Assembly (NCBI GenBank): GCA_029265355.1
Contig: JAJUJL010000007.1
Span: 1 to 64,000, forward strand
Length of the DNA stretch: 64,000 nucleotides
Reading direction: 5' to 3'
From: Chloroflexota bacterium
GTDB lineage: Bacteria > Chloroflexota > Anaerolineae > Anaerolineales > UBA4823
Shown here: piece by piece, positions 7,861 through 15,401 of the stretch
Layout: each line of letters begins with the position of its first letter
How positions within the stretch are numbered: the stretch's first letter is position 1
Position numbers and translations under genes: made by a program
Notes under the pieces: generated by a model
Databases searched by the model: none
Seen by the model: only the letters and a program-made list of their open reading frames with translations
What the model was told of the DNA's origin: nothing

Positions 7861-9701
7861 ACCCCACCCCACAAATCTGGTATCACCCAATCCAGGCTCA
7901 GCTCGTGCAGTTTCTTTGGCAGCGGGCGACCGGTATCGGCATCCCAGCCGCGCGCGGTGTAATAAGCCTGCAGCATCGCATCGAACGGCGGCGCGTAGCC
8001 GAGCGAGCCGCCCTGCGCCTGGGCGTACGGCTGCAGCAGCGCCTTGGGCAGGCGATCGTTGCAGCGGGTGAGCCCCAGGCGGTGGTTGATGGCGCGCTTG
8101 AGCGTCCAAGCGCGCTCACCGGCGCGCAGCATCTCGGCCAGGCTCCACGAATAACCGCATGCGGTGTTGATCAATTCGAGCACGGTTTCCGGCGGCAGAT
8201 TGGCGAAGACACACACCACCAGGGCGTTGAAGACCGTGCGCCAGTCCTGGTGGCGGGCGACATTGCCAGCTTTCTCAGCGCCCGCGTGGCGGTCATAAAA
8301 TTCCAGCCCCAGGGAACTCTCGCTCTGCCCGATGTCCACCAGGAAGTAATCCGACTGGTTGTGGCAGGCGCCGCGCGGCGAGGTGGCGTACACCAGCGCC
8401 ATGCCCGAGGCGCCGCGTGGGTCGTGGTAGGCCACTTCCAGGCCATTGACCTGCACGGCCTCCTCTTCTGCCCCAAAATGGCGACCCAGGGCGCGCGCCC
8501 CCTGGGAAATCCATCTTCCCAGCCCTTCCCCGCGCAGGGTTTGCTGCATGAGCGCCTCGACTGCTGGCTGTGAACCCCACTCCAGCGCCACACCGCCGGT
8601 GTCGACGCTGGTGATCAGCCCTTTTTGATAGAGCAGAAACGCCAGCCCCAGGGTATTGGAGAGGGAGATGCTATCGGCACCGAAGCGATCGCACAGCTCG
8701 CCCATGCGAGTGACAAAGAGCGGGTCGTCCAGCCACAGGTTGGGGCCAAAGCCGACCAGCGTCTCGTATTCGGGGCCTTTGCGCTTCTCGCCTGGCTGGC
8801 CGTTCTCATCGGGAAGGCGCACCACGCGCCCGCAGGCGATGACGCAGGCGTGGCAGGCGCTGACGCCGGACAGAATGCGCTCCTTGACGCTGACGCCAGA
8901 GATGGCGGACGCGCCTTCGAAGGTGTCCGCTTGGAAGTAGCGCTTGGGCATTTCGCCGAGGTAGTCGAAGTAATCAGCGGCGGCGGCGGAGCCCAACTCA
9001 TTCAGCACGGCGGTCACGGCGTCTGTGCGCAGGGCCTTATTGGCTTGCGAGCGCACGGGAGCGTAGGCTGCCAGGTCAAAGACGGGCGCTTTGCCCGTGC
9101 CCTGCACAGCCACCGCTTTGAGCTTTTTGGCGCCCATCACCGCGCCCATGCCGGTGCGCCCGGCGACGCGCCCGTGATCGGCGAGGATTAAGGCGAAGGG
9201 CAGTCGGCGCTCGCCTGCCGGGCCGATCACCGCCACCCTGGGCTTCCCGGCATCCAGCTCCGCGGTGACCTTTTCCTGAGTAGTGTAAGTATCCAACCCC
9301 CACAGGTGCGCGGCAGAGCGGATCTCCACCTGCCGATCGCGAATCCACAGGTAAACCGGCTGGCTGGCGGCGCCGGTGATCCACAGCCCATCCCAACCCG
9401 CCATGCGCAGCTCTGGCCCCCAGAAGCCGCCGCAGTTCGACTCCGCCCACAGCCCGGTCGCCGGCGATTTGCCGCAGATGACAAAACGCCCCACTGCCGG
9501 GCCTGCCGTGCCCGAGAGCGGGCCGTTCAGGAAAAGCAGCGGAGCGTCCGGCGAAAGCGGATCGAGTTCAGGCGTCAGGTGGTCATACAAAATGCGCGCA
9601 GCCAGCGAAGCCCCGCCCAGGTATTCTCGCTCCCATTCAACAGGTATGGTATAGCTGCCAGTCTCTCCGGTGCTCAGGTTGACGGTCAGGATGGGCTGCA
9701 T
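7857..9701 (-). CDS. aor: Tungsten aldehyde:ferredoxin oxidoreductase family protein
   Basis: This is a 614-aa member of the AOR family, which oxidises aldehydes to acids with reduction of ferredoxin using a tungsten or molybdenum bis-pterin and one 4Fe-4S cluster. The N-terminal domain shows YLGGASLAARILYDHLTPE and a pterin-binding stretch with AESNCGGFWGPELR. The cluster motif CHACVIAC (CxxCxxxC) is near residue 275, followed by GPEYETLVGFGPN, a strong family signature. GASGMALVYATSPRGACHN marks the second pterin-binding region. CAGGAG precedes the ATG. It is followed by, and overlaps, the NAD(P)HX repair gene. Substrate and metal cannot be told from sequence; no MoaD-like partner is adjacent. 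Confidence 0.88.
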   Translation of the reverse strand: MQPILTVNLSTGETGSYTIPVEWEREYLGGASLAARILYDHLTPELDPLSPDAPLLFLNGPLSGTAGPAVGRFVICGKSPATGLWAESNCGGFWGPELRMAGWDGLWITGAASQPVYLWIRDRQVEIRSAAHLWGLDTYTTQEKVTAELDAGKPRVAVIGPAGERRLPFALILADHGRVAGRTGMGAVMGAKKLKAVAVQGTGKAPVFDLAAYAPVRSQANKALRTDAVTAVLNELGSAAAADYFDYLGEMPKRYFQADTFEGASAISGVSVKERILSGVSACHACVIACGRVVRLPDENGQPGEKRKGPEYETLVGFGPNLWLDDPLFVTRMGELCDRFGADSISLSNTLGLAFLLYQKGLITSVDTGGVALEWGSQPAVEALMQQTLRGEGLGRWISQGARALGRHFGAEEEAVQVNGLEVAYHDPRGASGMALVYATSPRGACHNQSDYFLVDIGQSESSLGLEFYDRHAGAEKAGNVARHQDWRTVFNALVVCVFANLPPETVLELINTACGYSWSLAEMLRAGERAWTLKRAINHRLGLTRCNDRLPKALLQPYAQAQGGSLGYAPPFDAMLQAYYTARGWDADTGRPLPKKLHELSLDWVIPDLWGGV

Positions 9702-9823
9702 GGTAAACTCCTGGAATCATGAAGCCGGGATGCATCGCAACTTCTTTCACAATGAGTCTACCAGAAAATTCCGCCGCCCAGACGGACAATAACCCCCTAT
9801 CGCTCATGCTCTGAGCGCGGGCA

Positions 9824-10936
9824 CTAGAAGCCGGCCAGCTTGCGCCGCTCCAGCGAGCGGCCTAAGAGCTGTTCGATCGAGCGCACCAGGGGCATATCTT
9901 CGCGCGTGGCGAAGGAGAGGGCGCTGCCCAGCTTGCTCATCCGCCCGGTGCGACCAATGCGGTGGGTGTAGGCGACGGCGGTATCGGGCATATCGAAATT
10001 GATCACGTGCGAAATCTTGGAGACATCGATGCCGCGGGCGGCGATGTCGGTGGCAACCAAAATCTTTACCCGCCCGTTGCGAAAGCTGTCCATGGCCTGC
10101 TGGCGGCGCGTTTGTGAGAGGTTGCCCTGCAACGAAGTGGCTGGCAAACCCGCTTTCACGAGCTGTTCGGCCAGTTTTTTGGCGCGGTGCTTGGTGCGGG
10201 TGAAGATCAACACCTGGTCGCTGCCGGCCCGCTGCAGGATTTCCAATAACAGCTCGAATTTGCGGATATGCTCCACCGGGTAAAGCTCATGGTCGACCGT
10301 TTCGACAGGGCGTGAAAAGCCGAATTCGATGGCGGCAGGCTGGCGCAAAAATCCATCGGCCAGGGCGCGGATTTCATCCGGCATGGTCGCCGAGAAGAGC
10401 AGGGTCTGTCTTTGCGGCGGCAGCGCCGAGAGAATGCGCCGGATATCGGGCAGGAAGCCCATGTCGAACATCTGGTCGGCTTCATCCAGCACGACGACCT
10501 CGACGGCGCTCAGGTTGACCGCCCGCTGACCCATCAGGTCCAGCAAACGCCCCGGGCATGCGACGGCAACCTCAGCGCCAGCGCGCAAGCCCTGGATTTG
10601 CGGTTGGGCGCTGACCCCTCCGAAGATCGTCAGGCTGCGCAAACCGGTTTGGTAACCCAGCTTCTGAATCGTGGCATGCGTTTGCTCGGCCAGTTCACGC
10701 GTCGGCGAGAGAATGAGAGCGCGCAGCTTGCCGCGCGGGCCGCGTGAGAGGCGCTGGAGGATTGGCAGAACGAAGGCGGCAGTTTTGCCGGTGCCCGTCT
10801 GCGCTAGGCCCATCACATCGCGCCCTGCTAAGACCAGCGGTATGGCGCTCTGCTGGATCGGCGTGGGAGTCGAATACCCCGCCTTAATAATTCCCGCATG
10901 GATGCGGGGATGAAAGTCAAATTGATCAAAATTCAC
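9824..10936 (-). CDS. DEAD-box ATP-dependent RNA helicase
   Basis: This 370-aa helicase unwinds RNA and is of the short bacterial RhlE-like type without an RNA-binding C-terminal extension. It has the Q motif (GYSTPTPIQQSAIP), motif I AQTGTGKTAAF, PTRELAEQ, motif II VVLDEADQMF, motif III LFSATMP, DIAARGIDV and motif VI HRIGRTGR. The start is set at the GTG at 10936 with AGGA six bases upstream; this gives the usual MNFDQF opening. A GTG seven codons earlier is less likely because it sits inside a leader hairpin. The long 5' leader contains a terminator, suggesting conditional expression, as is common for cold-shock helicases. Confidence 0.93.
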   Translation of the reverse strand: MNFDQFDFHPRIHAGIIKAGYSTPTPIQQSAIPLVLAGRDVMGLAQTGTGKTAAFVLPILQRLSRGPRGKLRALILSPTRELAEQTHATIQKLGYQTGLRSLTIFGGVSAQPQIQGLRAGAEVAVACPGRLLDLMGQRAVNLSAVEVVVLDEADQMFDMGFLPDIRRILSALPPQRQTLLFSATMPDEIRALADGFLRQPAAIEFGFSRPVETVDHELYPVEHIRKFELLLEILQRAGSDQVLIFTRTKHRAKKLAEQLVKAGLPATSLQGNLSQTRRQQAMDSFRNGRVKILVATDIAARGIDVSKISHVINFDMPDTAVAYTHRIGRTGRMSKLGSALSFATREDMPLVRSIEQLLGRSLERRKLAGF

Positions 10937-11108
10937 AACAGTTCCTAATTTCGCCACCGAGGCATTCCAGCAAGTGGGTGCCTCTGGCGGCAGGTTTGAG
11001 ATATTCAGGAAACCAGGCTGAACTTGGAAGCGGGCAAAACAAAAAGCTCATGGGGATACCCATGAGCTGCTGTCGATGCTGCCAACAAAAACCTACCGGT
11101 AACCTGTG
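10937..11108 (-). promoter_or_regulatory. Structured 5' leader of the helicase mRNA
   Basis: The predicted transcript starts near 11108 and runs ~170 nt to the start codon. It contains the terminator hairpin at 11036-11068 and a second hairpin at 10952-10989. In the second, CGCC-A-GAGGCA pairs with TGCCTC-GGT-GGCG, ending just upstream of the ribosome site. The architecture suggests transcriptional attenuation and/or occlusion of translation. I recognise no known riboswitch. Confidence 0.5.
11036..11068 (-). terminator. Intrinsic terminator inside the helicase leader
   Basis: AGCTCATGGG and CCCATGAGCT form a perfect 10-bp stem with a 4-nt loop, followed on the minus strand by TTTTTGTTTT. It lies only ~40 nt downstream of the promoter at 11115-11143, with no gene between, so it acts as an attenuator or ends a short RNA. 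Confidence 0.75.
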
Positions 11109-11114
11109 CTAAGG

Positions 11115-11143
11115 ATCATACCCCGGAGAGTGCTAATTGTCAA
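11115..11143 (-). promoter_or_regulatory. Consensus sigma-70-type promoter of the helicase leader
   Basis: On the minus strand TTGACA (11138-11143), a 17-bp spacer and TATGAT (11115-11120) form a near-perfect promoter reading toward the helicase gene. TTAGCAC occurs twice here, 24 bp apart, as a direct repeat overlapping and following the promoter; it could be a regulator site. Confidence 0.75.
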
Positions 11144-11164
11144 GCGCTTGTGCCGAGGTCAGGC

Positions 11165-11300
11165 AAATGTTTGGACAACATCCATTTCACGGGTCATCGC
11201 GAGACCCGCAGGAGCGTGGCAATCCCTTGAATGATCGCGGAGATCGCTTCGCTATCGCTCGCGATGACAGCCTTATCCTGATTGTCCGAACTCATGTCCG
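11165..11300 (+). repeat. Interspersed element A, copy 1
   Basis: This ~135-bp element starts AAATGTTTGGACAACAT and ends CTGATTGTCCGAACTCATG, with inverted GGACAA/TTGTCC termini. It is closely similar along its length to 35716-35850 and more distantly to 42659-42778 (inverted) and 44434-44532. A shared internal block reads GAGATCGCTTCGCT followed by GCGATGACAG. Confidence 0.7.
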
Positions 11301-11323
11301 AGGGCCGTTTGTGGCTCGCGGGT

Positions 11324-11839
11324 TTACCACGCTCGACCTGCGCTGATCCGGGATGCGAGCAGCGCCTGGAGTTGGCTCTCCGCCTGCTCGAGCGGTACCG
11401 AGAGCACCGTGCACCACTCATCCAGCAAGACTCTCCGGGCGCGTTCCAGGATGGACTTTTCGCTATCGTTGATCTTTTTCTCCTGCTGGAAGACGATCAG
11501 GTCACGGATGAGTGCGCAGATCGCGCTCAGCGACCCTTCCCTGAGGCGGGCTGAAAGTTGGTTTTTGCGCTCCAGGCCATCCTGGGAGAGCGGCTCGGCA
11601 GGGGAGGTGAGGATGCCCAATAGACTTGGGAATTCTTCCGCCGGCGTGAGAAACCGAAGGCAACGCTCGCCTTTCTCGTTGATGGGCACCCACAGGGTGA
11701 TATCGCGGATGCGCACAACATAGTACTGGCTGGTGCGCCCAAACAACTCTTTCTCATCCAGCTCAGTGATTTCTCCGAGTCCATACGCCCAATGGCTGAC
11801 TTTATCGCCAACGCGATAGGTCATCTCCTGCTCAGCCAT
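11324..11839 (-). CDS. CarD-family transcriptional regulator
   Basis: This 171-aa protein belongs to the CarD/CdnL family, which binds the RNA polymerase beta subunit and stabilises open promoter complexes. Residues 1-60 are the RNA-polymerase-interacting domain: YRVGDKVSHWAYGLGEITEL, then YYVVRIRDITLWVPINEKGE. Residues 75-171 are the helical DNA-binding domain, with LSARLREGSLSAICALIRDL and KSILERARRVLLDE, as in CarD. It lies between an RRM protein gene upstream and the helicase downstream on the same strand, with 45 bp to the RRM gene stop. GGCAGG precedes the ATG. Confidence 0.88.
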   Translation of the reverse strand: MAEQEMTYRVGDKVSHWAYGLGEITELDEKELFGRTSQYYVVRIRDITLWVPINEKGERCLRFLTPAEEFPSLLGILTSPAEPLSQDGLERKNQLSARLREGSLSAICALIRDLIVFQQEKKINDSEKSILERARRVLLDEWCTVLSVPLEQAESQLQALLASRISAGRAW

Positions 11840-11884
11840 AGATAGCCTGCCTTTCTAGCAGCGTAAATTGCCGGCGTTGGGAAG

Positions 11885-12235
11885 TTAATATCGGCGAGTC
11901 CCACCGCCCCCACTTCTGCGGTTGCGGTTCTGGTCGCGACGGCCGCCATACTGTCCGCCGCCGCCATAACCAGAGCTGGGGCGATCCTCTTTGGGGCGGG
12001 CGATGTTCACTTTGATCTCCCGGTTGCCCAGGCTTTTTCCGTTGTAGAGCTTGATCGCCTCTTCGGCCTCGTTCTGCGAGCCCATCTCGACAAAGGCAAA
12101 GCCTTTGGAACGACCACTGTCACGGTCTTTAATCAGGGCCACAGAAACGACGCTGCCCGCGCCAGAGAAGAGCTCGCGCAGATCCTCTTCGGTGGTGTCA
12201 TAGGACAGGTTGCCAACATATAACTTTACATCCAT
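11885..12235 (-). CDS. RRM-type RNA-binding protein
   Basis: This 116-aa protein has a single RNA-recognition motif at residues 1-80: RNP2 is LYVGNL and RNP1 is KGFAFVEM, with the aromatic residues that stack on RNA. The tail after residue 85 is Gly/Arg-rich (SSGYGGGGQYGGRRDQNRN). Such glycine-rich single-RRM proteins are cold-induced RNA chaperones in cyanobacteria and many Chloroflexota. CTGGAGG precedes the ATG at ideal spacing. A leader hairpin (12268-12292) and two TATAAT boxes lie upstream. Its proximity to a DEAD-box helicase supports a role in RNA remodelling. Confidence 0.93.
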   Translation of the reverse strand: MDVKLYVGNLSYDTTEEDLRELFSGAGSVVSVALIKDRDSGRSKGFAFVEMGSQNEAEEAIKLYNGKSLGNREIKVNIARPKEDRPSSGYGGGGQYGGRRDQNRNRRSGGGGTRRY

Positions 12236-12267
12236 CAGGTGCCTCCAGGCAGTGCTTAAAATTATTT

Positions 12268-12292
12268 CGCCAGTCCCGCTTAAGGACTGGCG
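12268..12292 (-). promoter_or_regulatory. Leader hairpin of the RRM gene
   Basis: CGCCAGTCC-TTAAGCG-GGACTGGCG is a perfect 9-bp stem in the 5' untranslated region, 33 bp before the start codon. No T tract follows, so it is not a terminator. It may affect mRNA stability or temperature-dependent translation. Confidence 0.5.
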
Positions 12293-12325
12293 ATGACCTC
12301 ACAAATCCCGAGTAAGAACTTCTTT

Positions 12326-12339
12326 ATTATACCATTATA
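12326..12339 (-). promoter_or_regulatory. Tandem -10 boxes of the RRM gene
   Basis: Two TATAAT hexamers (minus strand, 12334-12339 and 12326-12331) lie two bases apart upstream of the RRM leader. No clear -35 element is visible at 17 bp from either. Confidence 0.5.
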
Positions 12340-12476
12340 TCCTCATCACGATCGAGTGTTTTGGGCAGATGTTTTCAAGGCTGAAAAGTTGACTCGCTTT
12401 GTGAACGCCCTGGCGGATTTTTCTGGAACATTAGTGATACAATGCACGCAGCCCAGAGGCTGGTAGAAACCTGCCT

Positions 12477-13751
12477 ATGAATCCCATCAAACCATTCATT
12501 GCGTTGCACCATTCCTCGGCCACGCTGGCGTTCTCAGCCTTGCTGCTGTTGTTTGGTTTGTCCAGTTTGCCGCAGCAACTGGCCATCAATATGCGCTCAT
12601 TAAGTGTGGCGCGGTCCCTGCTTGCGAGTCCTGGGGCTGGCCAGCTTGCCCCCAACTGGCATGAAATGCAATCGGAGCCTCAGTTGCCAGCAGCAGCCAG
12701 GAAACGCCTCGACAGGATGAGCGAAGCCCAGGCGCAGGGCGTGATCTATTCTGGCATGCTCCAGCTTGCACAGGGAAATGATGACGGCGCGGAACGCGAT
12801 TTTTCCCAGGCGGTTGAATGTTCTGCACTCAAACGCTGCAATTTTATCCACTTGCATCTCGGAGAAATTTGGGCGCAACGCGGATTGTTCTCCCAGGCAG
12901 ACGCCCAATGGCGGTTTGTGAATGCGCCGGAGTATTTCTCATCTCGCGGCGCGCAGGCGCTGGCAGCGGGGCAGCTTGAACTGAGCTGGCTGTATTTCCA
13001 AAACGCCAGCCGGCCGCTCTTGGAGGCAGCCGTTCCACGCATGGGCAGCGAGCTGGGGGCAAGATTAAGAGCGGGTTTACAGCACCTGGGAGCGAGTTTT
13101 CAAAGCCGGGCAGATTACCAAAAGGCAAAAAAGAGCTACCTGCTTTGCCTGCAGCTCTTCCCAGAATTCGTTCCCTGCCGGCTGGCCGCTTCTCAAGCGT
13201 CGGTTTTGCTGGGTCAACCTGAGCAAGCCCTGGCGGTGTTGGAGGAGGGCGTTGGCCTTGTGGACTCCGTCGCCAATCCACAGGGCGCTGCGTTGCTGTA
13301 CCTTGAACTAGCCCGGCTGCAGGCTGAGCAGCAGGGCGAGGCGTCTGCCATCCGCACACTCCAGGCCGCCCAGGCCGCCGGTTTGAAAGACGCTGAGCTG
13401 GCGGTGCAGTTGGGTATTTATCTCAGGCAGGCAGGGGATTTAGAACAAGCCGTGGCGCAGTTCTTGTCTGTCGGGGAAAGTGCAGAACCCGAGCTGGCTC
13501 ACAAAACGCAGCGCCAGCTCGCCTATACACTCATTCAGCTTGGTCAGCTAGAAGAAGCTACTCGCTTGTTTCTGGCATTGGTCGCTGAAGGAGCTGGCAG
13601 AACTGATGATCTAATCACCCTGGCGCGTCTCGAGCTACGGCTGGGAAGCACCGCCGAGGCGTGTCGCCACTATGATCAAGCCCAGGCTCTCTCCAGCGCG
13701 CCGCTCGTACCGGACGCCGAACTGCAGGCAAAATGTCCCACCCAACCCTGA
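12477..13751 (+). CDS. TPR-repeat membrane protein of the exopolysaccharide locus
   Basis: This 424-aa protein has an N-terminal membrane helix near residues 15-40 (TLAFSALLLLFGLSSLPQQL) and then a largely helical body. Degenerate tetratricopeptide repeats are visible, such as GQPEQALAVLEEGVGLVDS and GQLEEATRLFLALVAEGAGR. TPR proteins of this kind act as scaffolds in polysaccharide assembly and export. It is the first gene of the 12.5-27.1 kb operon and overlaps the flippase gene by 19 bp. A GATACAAT box lies 33 bp before the ATG. The exact role is not known. Confidence 0.75.
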   Translation: MNPIKPFIALHHSSATLAFSALLLLFGLSSLPQQLAINMRSLSVARSLLASPGAGQLAPNWHEMQSEPQLPAAARKRLDRMSEAQAQGVIYSGMLQLAQGNDDGAERDFSQAVECSALKRCNFIHLHLGEIWAQRGLFSQADAQWRFVNAPEYFSSRGAQALAAGQLELSWLYFQNASRPLLEAAVPRMGSELGARLRAGLQHLGASFQSRADYQKAKKSYLLCLQLFPEFVPCRLAASQASVLLGQPEQALAVLEEGVGLVDSVANPQGAALLYLELARLQAEQQGEASAIRTLQAAQAAGLKDAELAVQLGIYLRQAGDLEQAVAQFLSVGESAEPELAHKTQRQLAYTLIQLGQLEEATRLFLALVAEGAGRTDDLITLARLELRLGSTAEACRHYDQAQALSSAPLVPDAELQAKCPTQP

Positions 13752-15289
13752 AGCCAGCCGGTGATCGCGAAGCCATACACCCCCGCCAGGTTACCACGTT
13801 GGGCAAAGGGGTTTTCCTGGGGATTGCCGGCCTGGCAACGCGCACGGGACTCACTTATCTTTACACGTACCAAATCATCCAGGTGGTGGGGGCTGAAGCC
13901 TACGGAGTTTTTGCGATTGCGCTTTCGCTGTCCGCGATTGGCATGATCCTGGCAGAATCTGGTCTGAATCTATCGACAATTCATTTCACGGTGCGTTCCA
14001 TCCAGGAACAGTCCGCATTACCCAACGTCAAGCAACCGCTGCAACGCTCGATAACGATTGGGATCATGATGAGCCTGCTGACCACCGCGTTATTTTGGGT
14101 GCTCAGCCCATGGATTGCCAGCCAGGTCTACGGCAGGCCCGAGCTGGCGCTCGTGATTCGCTTGCAGTCCCTGGGCCTGCCATTCTTCACCACCGGCAAC
14201 CTGCTGATTGCATTTACGCAGGCCTTCAAGGAAATCCGCTACCGGTTCTGGGTGCGCGATCTGTTACAGCCTGCGGCTGAGATCAGCCTTGGGCTGCTCT
14301 TATTATCTTTTGGGTCAGGCATCAACGGCCTAGGGCTTGCCTTTACCGTCTCCAGCATCTTGTTCTGCCTGGTCGCTGCTCGCGCGATCCGGCAGTTTAT
14401 CCCAGCGGAGCAGGCTGGACAGCCAGGCGCGTCCTACGTGGAAATTCTGGGGTTCTCTGCCCCGCTCTTCGTATCCAGGATCTTGGGCACCTTGTTTCTA
14501 AAGATACCGCATCTGGTACTGGGCGCCGCTGCGGGCTTTCAGCTCTCGGGGGTCTTCAATGTGGCCTGGGATCTCTCGCGTTTTGGCACCTTTTTCCTGC
14601 TCGCCTTCAGCGGCATTTTCAGCCCCATGGTGGCCGAAGAGATCCTCAAGGGCAGCACCCAGCGCCTGAAAGAGCTTTACGCGCTGTCCACACGCTGGCT
14701 TTTGCTGATCAGCCTTCCGCTGATCAGCATCATGATCATCGGAGCGTCGCCCTTGATGCGCGTGTACGGCGAGGAATTTCAGGTCGGATACAGCGCATTG
14801 ATCATCTTAGCGCTCAGCCAACTGATCAATGTTGGCGTGGGCGGTACAGACAATATCATCGTGATGGCAGGGCGCACGCGCCTGGATATGCTCAACAACC
14901 TGCTCGGACTGGGGCTTGTCGCGGGTCTCAGCTATGCCCTGATTCCCCGCTATCAACTGGTGGGCGCTGCTCTTGCGCAGGCGCTGGTGGTGGCCGCCAT
15001 CAACCTGCTCAAGCTGCTTGAAATCTGGCTCATCCTGCACGTTCACCCTTTCAATCGCAGGTTCACCAAGCCATTCCTGGGCGCTTTGCTGGCTTCAGCG
15101 GGTGCAGTGGCTGCCAGGCAGTTCACCGGTGGGCTTAGCCCCCTGCTCCAGGTGACTGTTTCAGCGGCGACGTTCGCCCCGATCTACTTGCTCAGCCTGC
15201 TGCTGCTTCGCCCGGAAACCGCTGATCTTCAGTTATTGACCGCCTTCCTGGCAAAATTGGGGATAAAATTTCCTTACAAAACAGGCTGA
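13733..15289 (+). CDS. Polysaccharide flippase (Wzx/MOP superfamily)
   Basis: This 518-aa integral membrane protein has about 12-14 hydrophobic segments, opening with GKGVFLGIAGLATRTGLTYL and a PST-type first repeat (VVGAEAYGVFAIALSLSAIG). It should flip undecaprenyl-linked oligosaccharide repeats across the membrane. The length and the conserved mid-protein FLLAFSGIFSPMVAEE fit the Wzx/polysaccharide transporter family. Its start lies inside the end of the TPR gene. A second flippase occurs at 48987, so the window has two independent glycan export systems. Confidence 0.88.
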   Translation: MSHPTLKPAGDREAIHPRQVTTLGKGVFLGIAGLATRTGLTYLYTYQIIQVVGAEAYGVFAIALSLSAIGMILAESGLNLSTIHFTVRSIQEQSALPNVKQPLQRSITIGIMMSLLTTALFWVLSPWIASQVYGRPELALVIRLQSLGLPFFTTGNLLIAFTQAFKEIRYRFWVRDLLQPAAEISLGLLLLSFGSGINGLGLAFTVSSILFCLVAARAIRQFIPAEQAGQPGASYVEILGFSAPLFVSRILGTLFLKIPHLVLGAAAGFQLSGVFNVAWDLSRFGTFFLLAFSGIFSPMVAEEILKGSTQRLKELYALSTRWLLLISLPLISIMIIGASPLMRVYGEEFQVGYSALIILALSQLINVGVGGTDNIIVMAGRTRLDMLNNLLGLGLVAGLSYALIPRYQLVGAALAQALVVAAINLLKLLEIWLILHVHPFNRRFTKPFLGALLASAGAVAARQFTGGLSPLLQVTVSAATFAPIYLLSLLLLRPETADLQLLTAFLAKLGIKFPYKTG

Positions 15290-15316
15290 GAGCCCACCCA
15301 AGGATCCGAGGGAACT

Positions 15317-15344
15317 GGGGAGGTTGCGGCGCCGCAACCTCCCC
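15317..15344. repeat. 28-bp perfect palindrome
   Basis: GGGGAGGTTGCGGC followed immediately by its exact reverse complement spans 15317-15344 between the flippase and ligase genes. No T tract follows. It could be a regulatory hairpin in the polycistronic mRNA, a weak pause site or a short REP-type repeat. Confidence 0.6.
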
Positions 15345-15401
15345 ACACCCCGATCATTTTCGGACAGGTAACAAGATGATGAGGAAAGCTGAGCTCCTGG
15401 C

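Noticed and set aside
11131-11141. Possible CIRCE (HrcA) operator near the helicase promoter
   Set aside because: Only one half (GAGTGCTAA-type) is present; the second inverted half is missing, so a real CIRCE is not supported.
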